Origin: Brachybacterium vulturis
GTDB taxonomy: Bacteria > Actinomycetota > Actinomycetes > Actinomycetales > Dermabacteraceae
DNA: 64,000 nt
Assembly (NCBI RefSeq): GCF_002407185.1
Contig: NZ_CP023563.1
Span: 2,418,001-2,482,000 of the forward strand
Reading direction: 5' to 3'
Below the pieces are notes generated by a model that did no database searches, was not told the DNA's origin, and saw only the letters and a program-made list of their open reading frames with translations. This document shows, piece after piece, positions 14,475-23,126 of this stretch (the first letter of the stretch is position 1; every line of letters begins with the position of its first letter). The translations under genes and the position numbers were made by a program.

Positions 14475-15402
14475 CTTCTTCCTCCTCGTCCTGGCCCCGG
14501 CGCCGGGTGCGGACGGCGCGTCGGGGACGATGATCTGCGGTGCGACGGGCGGGCCGCGCCGCGGGCGGGGGGCCGTCCTCGCCGGGGGCCGTGCCGGGGC
14601 CGCCGCGCGGCGAGGTGTCCGCTTCTGCGGCCTGCTGCTCCTCGGCCGCGAGGTCCTGGAACTGGCGGCGGGTGCGGTAGATCAGCGCGGCGGGGAAGAA
14701 GAGCGCGAAGACCCACCACTGGAACGCATAGGACAGGTGCGGGCCGAGCGAGGTGTCGGGATAGGGCAGCGCGGTGGGCCGCACCCCGGGCGGTTCCTCT
14801 GCGGCCAGCTCCCCGTAGGCGCCGGTGACCAGCTCCTGGGTCGATATGCCCATCAGCTCGGCGGATTGGCGGGGGTTGACCGAATGGGTCTGCCCCGGCG
14901 GTGGTTCGCGGTCCAGCACCGGCTCGGCGGGGCGCAGCCGGACGGTGACGGTCATCTCGCCCTCGGGCACCGGGGCCGGATCGGCCGGCTGGGAGGTGCC
15001 GCTGACCGAGGGCACCCAGCCGCGCACCACCAGCACGGTGGCGCCGTCCTGGGCACGGAAGGGCACCAGCTGCCAGAAGCCCACCCGGCCCGAGAGCTGC
15101 CGGTTGCGCACGTAGAGCACGCAGTCATCGCTCGTGCAGTAGCTGCCGTGCAGCTCGACCGGGGTCCATTCGTCGCTCACGGGCAGCGGAGTCTCGATGT
15201 CCGGCAGCACCTCGTCGAGGGCCACGGGGGCGGCGTCGTAGTGGGACTCGATCACCGCGGCCTGCTCCGCACGGTCCTCATAGCGGCCGAACTGCCACAG
15301 GCCCAGCAGCACGCAGGCCGCTGCGAGCACCAGCACGGCGACCAGACCCAGCAGGGTCTCGCGGCTCAGCAGGATCTCGCGACGGGAGGAGGTCGTCCTC
15401 AT
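14446..15402 (-). CDS. SURF1-like membrane protein
   Basis: 318 residues. An N-terminal helix (LLGLVAVLVLAAACVLLGLW) is followed by the SURF1 hallmark LGLWQFGRYEDRAEQ. The periplasmic domain has VRNRQLSGRVGFWQLVPF and VLVVRGWVPS. A second helix (YAFQWWVFALFFPAALIY) is near the C-terminus. SURF1 proteins assist cytochrome aa3 oxidase assembly. The tail is unusually long, Pro/Arg-rich then acidic. The ATG at 15402 overlaps the upstream stop (ATGA), which decides the start. Confidence 0.88.
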   Translation of the reverse strand: MRTTSSRREILLSRETLLGLVAVLVLAAACVLLGLWQFGRYEDRAEQAAVIESHYDAAPVALDEVLPDIETPLPVSDEWTPVELHGSYCTSDDCVLYVRNRQLSGRVGFWQLVPFRAQDGATVLVVRGWVPSVSGTSQPADPAPVPEGEMTVTVRLRPAEPVLDREPPPGQTHSVNPRQSAELMGISTQELVTGAYGELAAEEPPGVRPTALPYPDTSLGPHLSYAFQWWVFALFFPAALIYRTRRQFQDLAAEEQQAAEADTSPRGGPGTAPGEDGPPPAARPARRTADHRPRRAVRTRRRGQDEEEEDALIDEQRP

Positions 15403-15911
15403 CCGTGGACCGGTGAGCCGGCCCCGGCTCCGGCTGCGGCGGCGTCCAGGTGCCCGGCGGCACCGTCGAGCACCCCGGCGAGGTCCTCGATCCCGAAGTC
15501 CACGATCATGACGAACATGAGCGCGGTGGCGGCGGCGAGCACGAAGCCCAGCGCCGTGACCGCGATGGTCACGCCGAGGCGCAGGCGGGGGCGGTCCGTG
15601 CGGGGCGCTGCGGGCGGGAAGCCGTAGTCCTCGCTCTCGAGGTGGTTGTCCGCCCACATGCCGGGGTTGAGGACGGCCACGGGGTAGCGGTCGACCCGAC
15701 GGCGCGGCCGGGCCCCGCTGGCCGGGACGTCCTCAGAGGCCTGCAGCGGTGCCGACCCGCGCCCCTCGGGCGTGGCCGACGACCAGAGCCTCCACCCGGC
15801 CGGGACCGGCCCCCAGGAGCGCCCGGGGCTGAAGCCGGCCGGCGGGATCCAGCCGTCGTGCGGCGGCTCCGGCCAGTTCGGCGGCGGGTTGAAGCTCCGG
15901 CCCTGGGTCAC
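15399..15911 (-). CDS. Small membrane protein with N-terminal FNPPPNWP module
   Basis: 170 residues. The N-terminus [20 protein letters not shown], then GRSWGPVPAGWRLW, repeats the module at the start of the next gene upstream. A single hydrophobic segment (VTIAVTALGFVLAAATALMF) lies near residues 113-135, followed by an Ala/Gly-rich tail. I chose the GTG at 15911 because it overlaps the preceding stop (GTGA). The function is unknown. The aromatic/proline module occurs in many actinobacterial membrane proteins. Confidence 0.65.
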   Translation of the reverse strand: MTQGRSFNPPPNWPEPPHDGWIPPAGFSPGRSWGPVPAGWRLWSSATPEGRGSAPLQASEDVPASGARPRRRVDRYPVAVLNPGMWADNHLESEDYGFPPAAPRTDRPRLRLGVTIAVTALGFVLAAATALMFVMIVDFGIEDLAGVLDGAAGHLDAAAAGAGAGSPVHG

Positions 15912-17590
15912 GCAGGAACGTCCCACCGGTACTGGTCGACGTAGGCGTCGAACTGGAGGGTGAGGCCCTCGGCGCGCTTGACATCGAAGATGATCCGGAA
16001 CGTGTACTCCTCACCCGCGCTGAACTCCAGGGGACCACCGGTGCCGGCGCCCTTCAGGGAGTAGCTCTCGGAGGAGCGCGAGACCGCACCACCGTAGGGC
16101 GTGATGACGTCGAACTGCGCGGGATTGAAGCTCATCATGCCCTCCTCGACGGTCATCTTGGCGGTGAGCACGAGGTATTCCTCGCCGTTCGTGGGCTCCT
16201 CGACGGTGCCGTACGTCGTCTCGAGCTCCGTCGCAGGCACATAGGTCATGTGCACGGCCAGGGTGCCGCTGCCGTCCGAGCCCACGACCTCCGTGGCCTC
16301 GGCCGAGGGATCGATGGTGGGCAGATCCGTGGGGATCGGCTCCTCCTCGGTGGTCTCCTCCTCGGTGGGCTGTTCCTCGGTGGGCTCCTCCTCCGCGGAG
16401 GTGGCGGCCTCGGTGGTCTCATCACCGGTGGTCTGTTCCTGGCTGGTGGTGGTCTGGCCACCGCCACCGGCTTCCCTGTCGCCGTCGCGAGTGAACAGCC
16501 AGATGCCACCGGCGATCAGCAGGATCAGCACGAGCAGCAGGATGAGCAGGCAGCCGAGCCACCAGAAACGCCGGAGGAAGCCCTTCTGGGGCGGTTCGCC
16601 GGCGCCGGTCGAGGCCGTCCAGTGGGAGCCGGAGTCGACGCCGGGGGAGGCCTGCCCGTATCCCGCGGCCGGGTAGTCCGCAGCGGAGCCCTGGCCCGTG
16701 TAGCCCGAGGGCGACGCCTGGCCATAGCCGGGGGCGGGAGAGGCCTGGCCGTAGCCGGGGGCGGGAGAGGCCTGGCCGTAGCCGGGGGCCGGGGAGGCCT
16801 GGCCGTAGCCGGGAGCGGGAGAGGCCTGGCCGTAGCCCGGCGCGGCGGCTGCCTGGCCGGTGGGCTGCTGAGCGGAGTCCCCGGCACTATGAGCTGCGGC
16901 GGCACCTGCGGCCATGCCACCGGCCGCGGCGGCACCGGAGTCCTCGCCGTGCTGTCCGTCCTGCGCTGCGGGAGCGTCGTGCGCGGCACCGGCAGCAGGT
17001 GCTGCGGACTCGTAGGGGGCCTGCTGTGCGAGGTCGGCCTCCAGATCGGGGCCCTGGTACTCGGCCGTCTGCGGGGCGCCGTCGCCGGCCTGGCCCTCCT
17101 GCGGGCCGGTCCCGGCAGCGTGCTGGCCCGAGCCTGCGACATGGGTGGCGTCGTCGTCAGCGGCACCGTCACCAGCCGCGACGCCCTCCGTCGCGGCCGC
17201 CCGGTGGCCGGGGGAGTCCTGAGCAGACGGTGCGTCCGCCCGCTGCGCCGCCGCTCCATAGGGATCCGTCGTCCCGTACTGACCGGCCGGTGCCTGCGAT
17301 GCTGCCGGTTCCGTGGGCTCGGCGGCCTCGTCGCGCGGGCCGGTGGAGACCACCCGGGTGGCATCCTCCTCGGCGGCGGCCGCAGCCTGTGCCTCGGACT
17401 GGGCCGGCACGTCGGACTGAGCCGGCACGTCGGACCGGGCCGGAGCAGCGGGCGGCTGCTCCTCGGCCACCCAGAAGTTCCACCCCTCCGGTGCCGGTCC
17501 CCAGGACGGATCGGGCTGCCATCCGGGAGGCGGGCTCCAGCCCGCATCCTCGATCGGCCAGTTCGGCGGAGGGTTGAAGCGGTAAGCCAT
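15908..17590 (-). CDS. Repeat-rich membrane protein with C-terminal DUF4352-like domain
   Basis: 560 residues. Order: [21 protein letters not shown] module (residues 4-38); a long Ala/Gln/Asp/Pro-rich linker; five GYGQASPAP repeats near residues 250-293; one membrane helix ([20 protein letters not shown]); an acidic Thr/Glu stretch; then a beta domain like DUF4352 ([32 protein letters not shown]). The topology puts the beta domain outside the cell. The ATG at 17590 has GGAAGGTG upstream. A TACGAT box on the minus strand (17662-17667) could be its -10. The function is unknown. Confidence 0.7.
   Translation of the reverse strand: MAYRFNPPPNWPIEDAGWSPPPGWQPDPSWGPAPEGWNFWVAEEQPPAAPARSDVPAQSDVPAQSEAQAAAAAEEDATRVVSTGPRDEAAEPTEPAASQAPAGQYGTTDPYGAAAQRADAPSAQDSPGHRAAATEGVAAGDGAADDDATHVAGSGQHAAGTGPQEGQAGDGAPQTAEYQGPDLEADLAQQAPYESAAPAAGAAHDAPAAQDGQHGEDSGAAAAGGMAAGAAAAHSAGDSAQQPTGQAAAAPGYGQASPAPGYGQASPAPGYGQASPAPGYGQASPAPGYGQASPSGYTGQGSAADYPAAGYGQASPGVDSGSHWTASTGAGEPPQKGFLRRFWWLGCLLILLLVLILLIAGGIWLFTRDGDREAGGGGQTTTSQEQTTGDETTEAATSAEEEPTEEQPTEEETTEEEPIPTDLPTIDPSAEATEVVGSDGSGTLAVHMTYVPATELETTYGTVEEPTNGEEYLVLTAKMTVEEGMMSFNPAQFDVITPYGGAVSRSSESYSLKGAGTGGPLEFSAGEEYTFRIIFDVKRAEGLTLQFDAYVDQYRWDVPA
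16711..16845. repeat. 27-bp tandem coding repeat, five copies
   Basis: Near-identical 27-bp units, such as those around CTGGCCGTAGCCGGG on the plus strand, encode GYGQASPAP. The repeats stay in frame, so copy number could vary without breaking the gene. Confidence 0.8.
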
Positions 17591-17666
17591 CGGGTAGCAC
17601 CTTCCGGGGCGATGTGGGATGGACGGGCTCCCCCTCGGATCCCGACACTCTCTCGCCACGTATCGT

Positions 17667-17705
17667 AGAGCACAGGGCTGCGTCGAGGCGTCAGCCCTGT
17701 GCTCT
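17667..17705. other. Perfect 14-bp inverted repeat between divergent genes
   Basis: AGAGCACAGGGCTG at 17667-17680 and CAGCCCTGTGCTCT at 17692-17705 are exact reverse complements separated by 11 nt. The flanking genes both point away, so this is not a terminator of either. It could be a regulator site, a leader hairpin or the end of a small RNA. Confidence 0.7.
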
Positions 17706-17739
17706 GACATCGTCCCTCGAGACCGATCAAGGCCTCACG

Positions 17740-17764
17740 GATCACTCACCCCGATCACTCACCC
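17740..17764 (+). repeat. 12-bp direct repeat upstream of fabG
   Basis: GATCACTCACCC occurs at 17740-17751 and again at 17753-17764, a period of 13 bp, ending just before the AGGAGT ribosome binding site. It may be a binding site or chance. Confidence 0.6.
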
Positions 17765-17774
17765 AGGAGTTCGC

Positions 17775-18500
17775 ATGACCGACGCCATCACCGAGCCGCG
17801 CAGTGTCCTGATCACCGGAGGGAATCGGGGCATCGGCCGCTCGATCGCCGAGGAGTTCCTCCGCTGCGGGCACAAGGTGGCCGTCACCAGCAGGTCCGGC
17901 GTGGGCGGCCCGGAGGGTGCGCTCACCGTGGCCGCGGACGTCACCGACGGCGACAGCCTCGATGCCGCGATCAGGACCGTCGAGCAGGCGCACGGACCGA
18001 TCGAGGTGCTGGTCGCCAATGCCGGGATCACCGACGACCAGCTGCTGCTGAGGATGAGCGACGACTCCTTCGAGAAGGTGCTGGACACCAATCTCACCGG
18101 TGCCTTCCGCACCGTGAAGCGGGTCATCAAGTCGATGATGCGCGCGAAGAAGGGCCGCATCGTGCTCATCAGCTCCGTGGTGGGGCTGTACGGCTCTCCC
18201 GGCCAGGTCAACTACGCCGCCTCCAAGTCCGGTCTGATCGGCATCGCCCGCGCGCTCACCCGCGAGCTCGGCTCCCGCGGCATCACGGCGAACGTGGTCG
18301 CCCCCGGCTACATCGACACCGAGATGACCCAGGCCCTGCCGGAGGAGCTCCAGGACACCTATCGCAAGGCCATCCCGGCCGGTCGCTTCGCCGACCCCGT
18401 CGAGGTCGCCAAGGCGGTCACCTTCCTCGCGAGCGATGATGCCGCCTACATCTCCGGTGCGGTGATCCCCGTCGACGGCGGTCTCGGCATGGGACACTGA
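17775..18500 (+). CDS. fabG: 3-oxoacyl-ACP reductase
   Basis: 241 residues. SDR features: TGGNRGIGRSIAEEF near residue 15, NAGIT, catalytic Ser in ISSVVGLYGSPGQ, and YAASKSGL with catalytic Tyr and Lys. The C-terminus VIPVDGGLGMGH is typical of FabG. It reduces beta-ketoacyl-ACP with NADPH in fatty acid elongation. In many actinobacteria fabG is followed by enoyl reductase inhA; here a SixA-type phosphatase follows instead. The ATG at 17775 has AGGAGT at the right distance. Confidence 0.92.
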   Translation: MTDAITEPRSVLITGGNRGIGRSIAEEFLRCGHKVAVTSRSGVGGPEGALTVAADVTDGDSLDAAIRTVEQAHGPIEVLVANAGITDDQLLLRMSDDSFEKVLDTNLTGAFRTVKRVIKSMMRAKKGRIVLISSVVGLYGSPGQVNYAASKSGLIGIARALTRELGSRGITANVVAPGYIDTEMTQALPEELQDTYRKAIPAGRFADPVEVAKAVTFLASDDAAYISGAVIPVDGGLGMGH

Positions 18501-18545
18501 CCCAGTCCTCGCACCACTTCCGACGTAAGGCGTGAACCCAACCCG

Positions 18546-19073
18546 ATGTCATCTTCCGACCCTGACAGTCGTCTGCTGCTCCTGATGCGTCACGGCAAGG
18601 CGGAGAGCGGTTCCGGCCGGCCGGACCACGAACGCGCGCTGGCCGATCGGGGACTGACCCAGGCACAGCTGGTGGGGGAGTACCTCGACGCGCAGAACGT
18701 GCAGCTCTCCCGGGTGCTGGTCTCCGACGCCGTGCGGACCATCCAGACCTGGGAGGCCACGGCTGCGGCGATGCCGGGGTTCGACGGCGAGGTCTCCTTC
18801 CATGAGGAGATCTACTCCGGTGGGGCAGCCGATGTGCTGGCCCTGGTGCACGGCGTGGAAGCCGATCACCCGGTGGTGATGGTGGTCGGCCACGAGCCGA
18901 CGATCTCCACCCTCACCTCGCTGCTGGCCGCGGACGACTCCGAGGCGGGTGCGGTCGCCCAGGCCCGGATCGGGATGCCCACCGGTGCGATGGCGGTGCT
19001 CTCGGGGTCTCTGGAGGGCTGGAGGAGCCTCGAGGAGGCCTCGCTGACGCTGCACACCATCGTCCGCCCCTGA
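18546..19073 (+). CDS. SixA-type histidine phosphatase
   Basis: 175 residues. The catalytic RHG motif appears as LLLMRHGKAE near residue 14, the second arginine in SDAVRTIQTW, and the second histidine in VMVVGHEPTIS. The length and sequence fit SixA-like phosphohistidine phosphatases rather than phosphoglycerate mutases. The substrate is unknown. It lies 45 nt downstream of fabG on the same strand with no obvious ribosome binding site. Confidence 0.87.
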   Translation: MSSSDPDSRLLLLMRHGKAESGSGRPDHERALADRGLTQAQLVGEYLDAQNVQLSRVLVSDAVRTIQTWEATAAAMPGFDGEVSFHEEIYSGGAADVLALVHGVEADHPVVMVVGHEPTISTLTSLLAADDSEAGAVAQARIGMPTGAMAVLSGSLEGWRSLEEASLTLHTIVRP

Positions 19074-19095
19074 ACGGACGCCCGCGTCAGCGGGC

Positions 19096-19764
19096 TCAGC
19101 GGTGCGCTGCTGCCGCCTCGAGACGCGGCCAGGCCTCCAGCAGCGAGGGCCCGTCGATGACCACGTCGGCGACCTCCCGCAGCGCCGGCTTGGCCCGGAA
19201 GGCGATCCCGGTCCCGGCGGCGGCGAGCATCTCGCGATCATTGGCCCCATCGCCCATGGCGACGATCCGTGCGGCGGGGACGCCGTGACGCCGTGCGAGC
19301 TCCTCGAGGGTGCGCCGCTTCGCGGCGCCGTCGATGATCGGACCCGTCACCCTCCCGGTGAAGCGGCCCTGGACGATCTCGAAGCGGTTGGCGCGCACGT
19401 GGTCGATCCCCACCTGGGCGGCGAGCTCGTCGATCACCTCGTGGAACCCCCCGGAGACCAGCGCGGTCACCCAGCCGGCTTCCTTCGCACGACGCACCAG
19501 CTCCAGGGCTCCCGGCGTCGGCACCAGCACGGCCCGCACCTCGGCGAGCACGGACTCCTCCAAGCCCGCCAGCAGCGCCACCCGGGCGCGCAGCGACTGG
19601 GCGAAGTCCAGCTCGCCGCGCATGGCGGCGGTGGTGATCTCCTCGACCTGGTCGCGCACCCCGGCATGCTCGGCGACCAGCTCGATCACCTCCTGGGTGA
19701 GGAAGGTCGAGTCGACGTCGGAGACCAGCAGCCCGGTCGCCGGGACCGGCCGCTGCACCGTCAC
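19096..19764 (-). CDS. serB: Phosphoserine phosphatase, short form
   Basis: 222 residues. HAD motif I is [14 protein letters not shown] with the DVDST signature; motif II ALVSGGF, motif III Lys in [12 protein letters not shown], and motif [14 protein letters not shown]. It hydrolyses phosphoserine to serine. The N-terminal ACT domains found in many actinobacterial SerB proteins are absent. The GTG at 19764 overlaps the glgC stop (GTGA), which fixes the start. Coupling of serine synthesis to glycogen synthesis here is positional only. Confidence 0.9.
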   Translation of the reverse strand: MTVQRPVPATGLLVSDVDSTFLTQEVIELVAEHAGVRDQVEEITTAAMRGELDFAQSLRARVALLAGLEESVLAEVRAVLVPTPGALELVRRAKEAGWVTALVSGGFHEVIDELAAQVGIDHVRANRFEIVQGRFTGRVTGPIIDGAAKRRTLEELARRHGVPAARIVAMGDGANDREMLAAAGTGIAFRAKPALREVADVVIDGPSLLEAWPRLEAAAAHR

Positions 19765-21002
19765 GGCGTGATGACCGTGCCCTTGCCGAGCACCGTGATG
19801 CCGGACTCGGTGACCACCCAGCCGCGGGCGCGATCCTTCTCCGCGTCCAGTCCGATCTGGGTGCGCGGCGGCACCACCACGGACTTGTCGATGATCGCCC
19901 GATGGATCTGGCAGTGGCGGCCCACGGTCACGTCGTCCATCAGCACCGAATCGGAGACGTTCGACCAGGAGTTGATGCGGACGCCCGGGGAGAGCACGGA
20001 GTTCGAGACCTGGGCACCGGAGATGACCACGCCGGGGGAGATGACGGAGTCGACCGCGGAGCCGACACGCCCGGGCCCCGCATGCACGAATTTCGCCGGG
20101 GGCGCGTTGCGATGCCCGGTGAAGGTGGGCCACTCGTCGTTGTAGAGGTTGAAGACGGGATGGATCGAGATCAGATCCATGTGCGCCTCGTAGAACGCGT
20201 CCAGGGTGCCGACGTCCCGCCAGTAGTCCCGATCGCGATCGGTGGAGCCGGGCACGTCGTTGTGGATGAAGTCGTAGACCGCGGCATCCTGCTGCGCGAC
20301 GAAGGAGGGGACGATGTCCCCGCCCATGTCGTGCTTGGAGGAGTCGTCCCCCGCATCCCGGGTGACGGCCTCGACCAGGGCATCGGCGGTGAAGATGTAG
20401 TTGCCCATCGAGGCGAGGATCGAGCTCGGGTCGTCGGCCAGTCCGGCGGTCTCCGTCGGCTTCTCCACGAAGGCCTTGATCGTGGTGGGGTCCGACGGAT
20501 CGGTCTCGATCACGCCGAACTGGTCGGACATCTCGATCGGCTGCCGGATCGCGGCGACGGTGCAGGACTTCCCCGACTCGATATGGGCCTCCAGCATCTG
20601 CGAGAAGTCCATGCGGTAGATGTTGTCGGCGCCGACCACCATGACGTATTCGGGATTCTCGTCGTAGATCAGGTTCAGCGACTGGGCGATAGCGTCGGCG
20701 CTGCCGCGGAACCAGTGCTTGCCCATGCGCTGCTGCGCCGGGACGGGCGCGACGTAGTTGCCCAGCAGCGAGCTCATGCGCCAGGTCTGGGCGATGTGCT
20801 TGTCCAGCGAGTGCGACTTGTACTGGGTGAGGACGACGATTCGGAGATAGCCGGAGTTGGCGAGATTCGACAGGGCGAAGTCGATGAGGCGGTAGATGCC
20901 GCCGAACGGCACTGCGGGCTTGGCCCGATCGAGGGTCAGCGGAATCAGACGCTTCCCCTCACCGCCGGCGAGGACGATGGCGAGAACCTTTTTGGACCAC
21001 AT
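19761..21002 (-). CDS. glgC: Glucose-1-phosphate adenylyltransferase
   Basis: 413 residues from the ATG at 21002 ([19 protein letters not shown]). It has the nucleotidyltransferase signature [47 protein letters not shown] and a C-terminal left-handed beta-helix ([19 protein letters not shown]). It makes ADP-glucose for glycogen or trehalose synthesis. It is divergent from glgA, a layout shared with mycobacteria. An alternative GTG start at 21029 is less likely because a TATCCT box sits 6 nt before the ATG. Confidence 0.95.
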   Translation of the reverse strand: MWSKKVLAIVLAGGEGKRLIPLTLDRAKPAVPFGGIYRLIDFALSNLANSGYLRIVVLTQYKSHSLDKHIAQTWRMSSLLGNYVAPVPAQQRMGKHWFRGSADAIAQSLNLIYDENPEYVMVVGADNIYRMDFSQMLEAHIESGKSCTVAAIRQPIEMSDQFGVIETDPSDPTTIKAFVEKPTETAGLADDPSSILASMGNYIFTADALVEAVTRDAGDDSSKHDMGGDIVPSFVAQQDAAVYDFIHNDVPGSTDRDRDYWRDVGTLDAFYEAHMDLISIHPVFNLYNDEWPTFTGHRNAPPAKFVHAGPGRVGSAVDSVISPGVVISGAQVSNSVLSPGVRINSWSNVSDSVLMDDVTVGRHCQIHRAIIDKSVVVPPRTQIGLDAEKDRARGWVVTESGITVLGKGTVITP

Positions 21003-21008
21003 GGTGCG

Positions 21009-21014
21009 AGGATA
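21009..21014 (-). promoter_or_regulatory. Putative -10 box, leaderless start of glgC
   Basis: Minus strand TATCCT lies 6 nt before the ATG at 21002. A -35-like GTGACG lies 16 nt further upstream. No ribosome binding site is visible. Confidence 0.5.
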
Positions 21015-21115
21015 GTCCAGACGTGGCACTCGTCACGCGCCGTTCGCCCATTCGGACGGCAGAAGGATCCGAGACGCCGCTGGAACAGCTGCCGCAGAAG
21101 GAGGAGGAGCCGGAT

Positions 21116-22309
21116 ATGCGTGTCGATCTGCTCACCAAGGAGTATCCGCCCGAGGTCTACGGCGGCGCCGGAGTCCATGTCGCCGAGCTGACGAAGGTGC
21201 TGCGCGGGCACATCGACGTGCGGGTGCGCGCCTTCGGCGCCGACCGCGAGGAGGAGGGCACCTTCTCGTACTCCACGCCCGCCGAGCTCGAGGGCTCCAA
21301 CGCGGCGCTGTCCACCCTCGGCACAGATCTGCTGATCGCCGCGGACTGCGCCGGCGCCGACCTGCTCCACTCCCACACCTGGTACGCGAACTTCGCCGGC
21401 CACCTGGGGTCCCTGCTGCACGGCATCCCGCACGTCCTGTCCGCCCATTCCCTCGAGCCGCTGCGACCGTGGAAGGCCGAGCAGCTCGGCGGCGGCTACG
21501 CGGTGAGCTCCTTCGCCGAGCGCACCGCGTACGAAGGCGCCGCGGGTGTCATCGCGGTCTCCGCCGGGATGCGCGAGGACATCCTGCGGGCCTACCCCGC
21601 TGTGAATCCGGACAAGGTCCACGTGGTCCACAACGGCATCGACATCGAGCAGTGGTCCCCGAACCCGGAGACCTCGGCGCTGACCTCCCGGGGCATCGAC
21701 CCCGAGGCGCCCACGATCGTGTTCGTCGGCCGCATCACCCGCCAGAAGGGGCTGCCGTACTTCCTGCGAGCGGTGCGCGAGCTGCCTGAGGAGTACCAGG
21801 TGGTGCTGTGCGCCGGGGCTCCGGACACCCCGGAGATCGCGCAGGAGGTGAACACGCTGGTCGAGGAGCTGTCGACGACCCGCGGGAATGTGCACCTGAT
21901 CACCGAGATGCTGCCCCGGCACGAGCTCACCCAGATCCTCACCCAGGCCACCGCCTTCGCGTGCCCGAGCATCTACGAGCCGCTGGGGATCGTGAACCTC
22001 GAGGCCATGGCCTGCGGCACCCCCGTGGTCGCCTCCGCCACCGGCGGCATCCCCGAGGTCGTCGCCGACGGGGAGACCGGCTACCTGGTCCCGCTCGAGC
22101 AGCTCACCGACGGCACCGGCACCCCGGTGGACCCCGAGAAGTTCATCGCGGACACCCGGGATGCGCTGGTGAAGATGGTCTCCGACCCGGCACGGGCGCA
22201 GCAGATGGGCGAGGCGTCCCGTCGCCGCGCGGCCGAGCACTTCTCCTGGACCTCGATCGCCGAGCGCACCCTGGAGGTCTACCGCACGGTGATGGCCCAG
22301 CAGTCCTGA
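21116..22309 (+). CDS. glgA: Glycogen synthase / maltose-1-phosphate synthase, GT4 type
   Basis: 397 residues. MRVDLLTKEYPPEVYGGAGVH is the GT4-type N-terminus; ADP-sugar binding shows as FVGRITRQKGLPYFLRAV, and the C-terminal donor motif as CPSIYEPLGIVNLEAMACGT. Corynebacterial GlgA and mycobacterial GlgM (Rv1212c) belong to this family and are encoded next to glgC as here. The acceptor (glucan or glucose-1-phosphate) cannot be told from the sequence. AAGGAGGAGGAG upstream decides the ATG at 21116; a longer frame from 21023 is not needed. Confidence 0.92.
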   Translation: MRVDLLTKEYPPEVYGGAGVHVAELTKVLRGHIDVRVRAFGADREEEGTFSYSTPAELEGSNAALSTLGTDLLIAADCAGADLLHSHTWYANFAGHLGSLLHGIPHVLSAHSLEPLRPWKAEQLGGGYAVSSFAERTAYEGAAGVIAVSAGMREDILRAYPAVNPDKVHVVHNGIDIEQWSPNPETSALTSRGIDPEAPTIVFVGRITRQKGLPYFLRAVRELPEEYQVVLCAGAPDTPEIAQEVNTLVEELSTTRGNVHLITEMLPRHELTQILTQATAFACPSIYEPLGIVNLEAMACGTPVVASATGGIPEVVADGETGYLVPLEQLTDGTGTPVDPEKFIADTRDALVKMVSDPARAQQMGEASRRRAAEHFSWTSIAERTLEVYRTVMAQQS

Positions 22310-22340
22310 GCCCTGCGGGAGCGGCGGAGTACGTCCGTCC

Positions 22341-23126
22341 TCAGCCGGTCTCCGCCGCGACGATCCGCTCGACCGTCTCGACGAGGGCGCTGCGGGCCGC
22401 CTCGTGCAGCTCGTCCAGCAGTCCGCGACGCGTGAGAGCCTCGGCCAGAGCTGCGGTGTGGCCGTGGCCCTCCTCGATCTCCGCCCGGGTGAGCAGCAGG
22501 GTCCGTGAGGCGAGCACCAGCAGGTGCGAGGCGGACGGCTCGAGGTGTCGCGGGAGCGCGGTCGAGATCCAGGTGGCCGGGATGCGCGCCGGCTCGACGG
22601 GCTCCTCGGGCACCAGATCGAGATCCACGCTCCCTCCGGCGGTGCGTCGCAGCGCGTGCAGCAGCTCCTCCCGGGCGCTGCCGGAGCTCGCCGTCGGCGG
22701 CACCTGCGCCCCGACCGGCGCGGGAACCTTCCGCCAGGTGATGGCGCTGAGCGGCCGCTCCTCGTGCGGGACCGGGGTGATCACGGGGATCAGGGTGTGG
22801 TCGGCGATCCCGGCGGCGGTCACCACGATCGCCTGCTCCGCCTCCAGCGCAGGACCGATCGCCGCGGGCGGGCCCACCAGCCCGGCCAGCCGCCCGGGGA
22901 CGGGCAGCACCAGGCGCAGCTGCGCGAGCGGCAGCTGTCGCAGCGAGGTCATCCACTCGAACAGGTCCTCGCCCTGCCCGCTGGGGCCGGAGCGTCCCAC
23001 CCCGTAGCTCATCTGGGCGGCGTCATCGGGGCCGAGGTCGCCGCGCAGGTAGGCGGCGCTCCACAGCATCAGCACCGCCGCGCGGGGGAGCGCGACGAGG
23101 TCGCGGCCGGCAGCCGCCTCGCTCAC
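22341..23126 (-). CDS. Conserved hypothetical protein downstream of RNB ribonuclease
   Basis: 261 residues from a GTG that overlaps the RNB gene stop (GTGA). No motif I recognise. It is mostly helical, with no membrane segment or signal peptide. Recognisable stretches are VALPRAAVLMLWSAAYLRGD, SLRQLPLAQLRLVLPVPGR and a C-terminal helix LVETVERIVAAETG. Translational coupling to the ribonuclease suggests a shared process. The 3' end is convergent with glgA, 31 nt away. Confidence 0.6.
   Translation of the reverse strand: MSEAAAGRDLVALPRAAVLMLWSAAYLRGDLGPDDAAQMSYGVGRSGPSGQGEDLFEWMTSLRQLPLAQLRLVLPVPGRLAGLVGPPAAIGPALEAEQAIVVTAAGIADHTLIPVITPVPHEERPLSAITWRKVPAPVGAQVPPTASSGSAREELLHALRRTAGGSVDLDLVPEEPVEPARIPATWISTALPRHLEPSASHLLVLASRTLLLTRAEIEEGHGHTAALAEALTRRGLLDELHEAARSALVETVERIVAAETG

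Noticed and set aside
16711-16845. Regular repeats that could suggest a CRISPR array
   Set aside because: The unit is a contiguous 27-bp coding repeat (GYGQASPAP) without spacers.
19765-20133. Longer N-terminus for SerB that might hold an ACT domain
   Set aside because: This part is antisense-frame reading inside glgC and is Arg/Gly-rich nonsense; the GTGA overlap gives the start at 19764.
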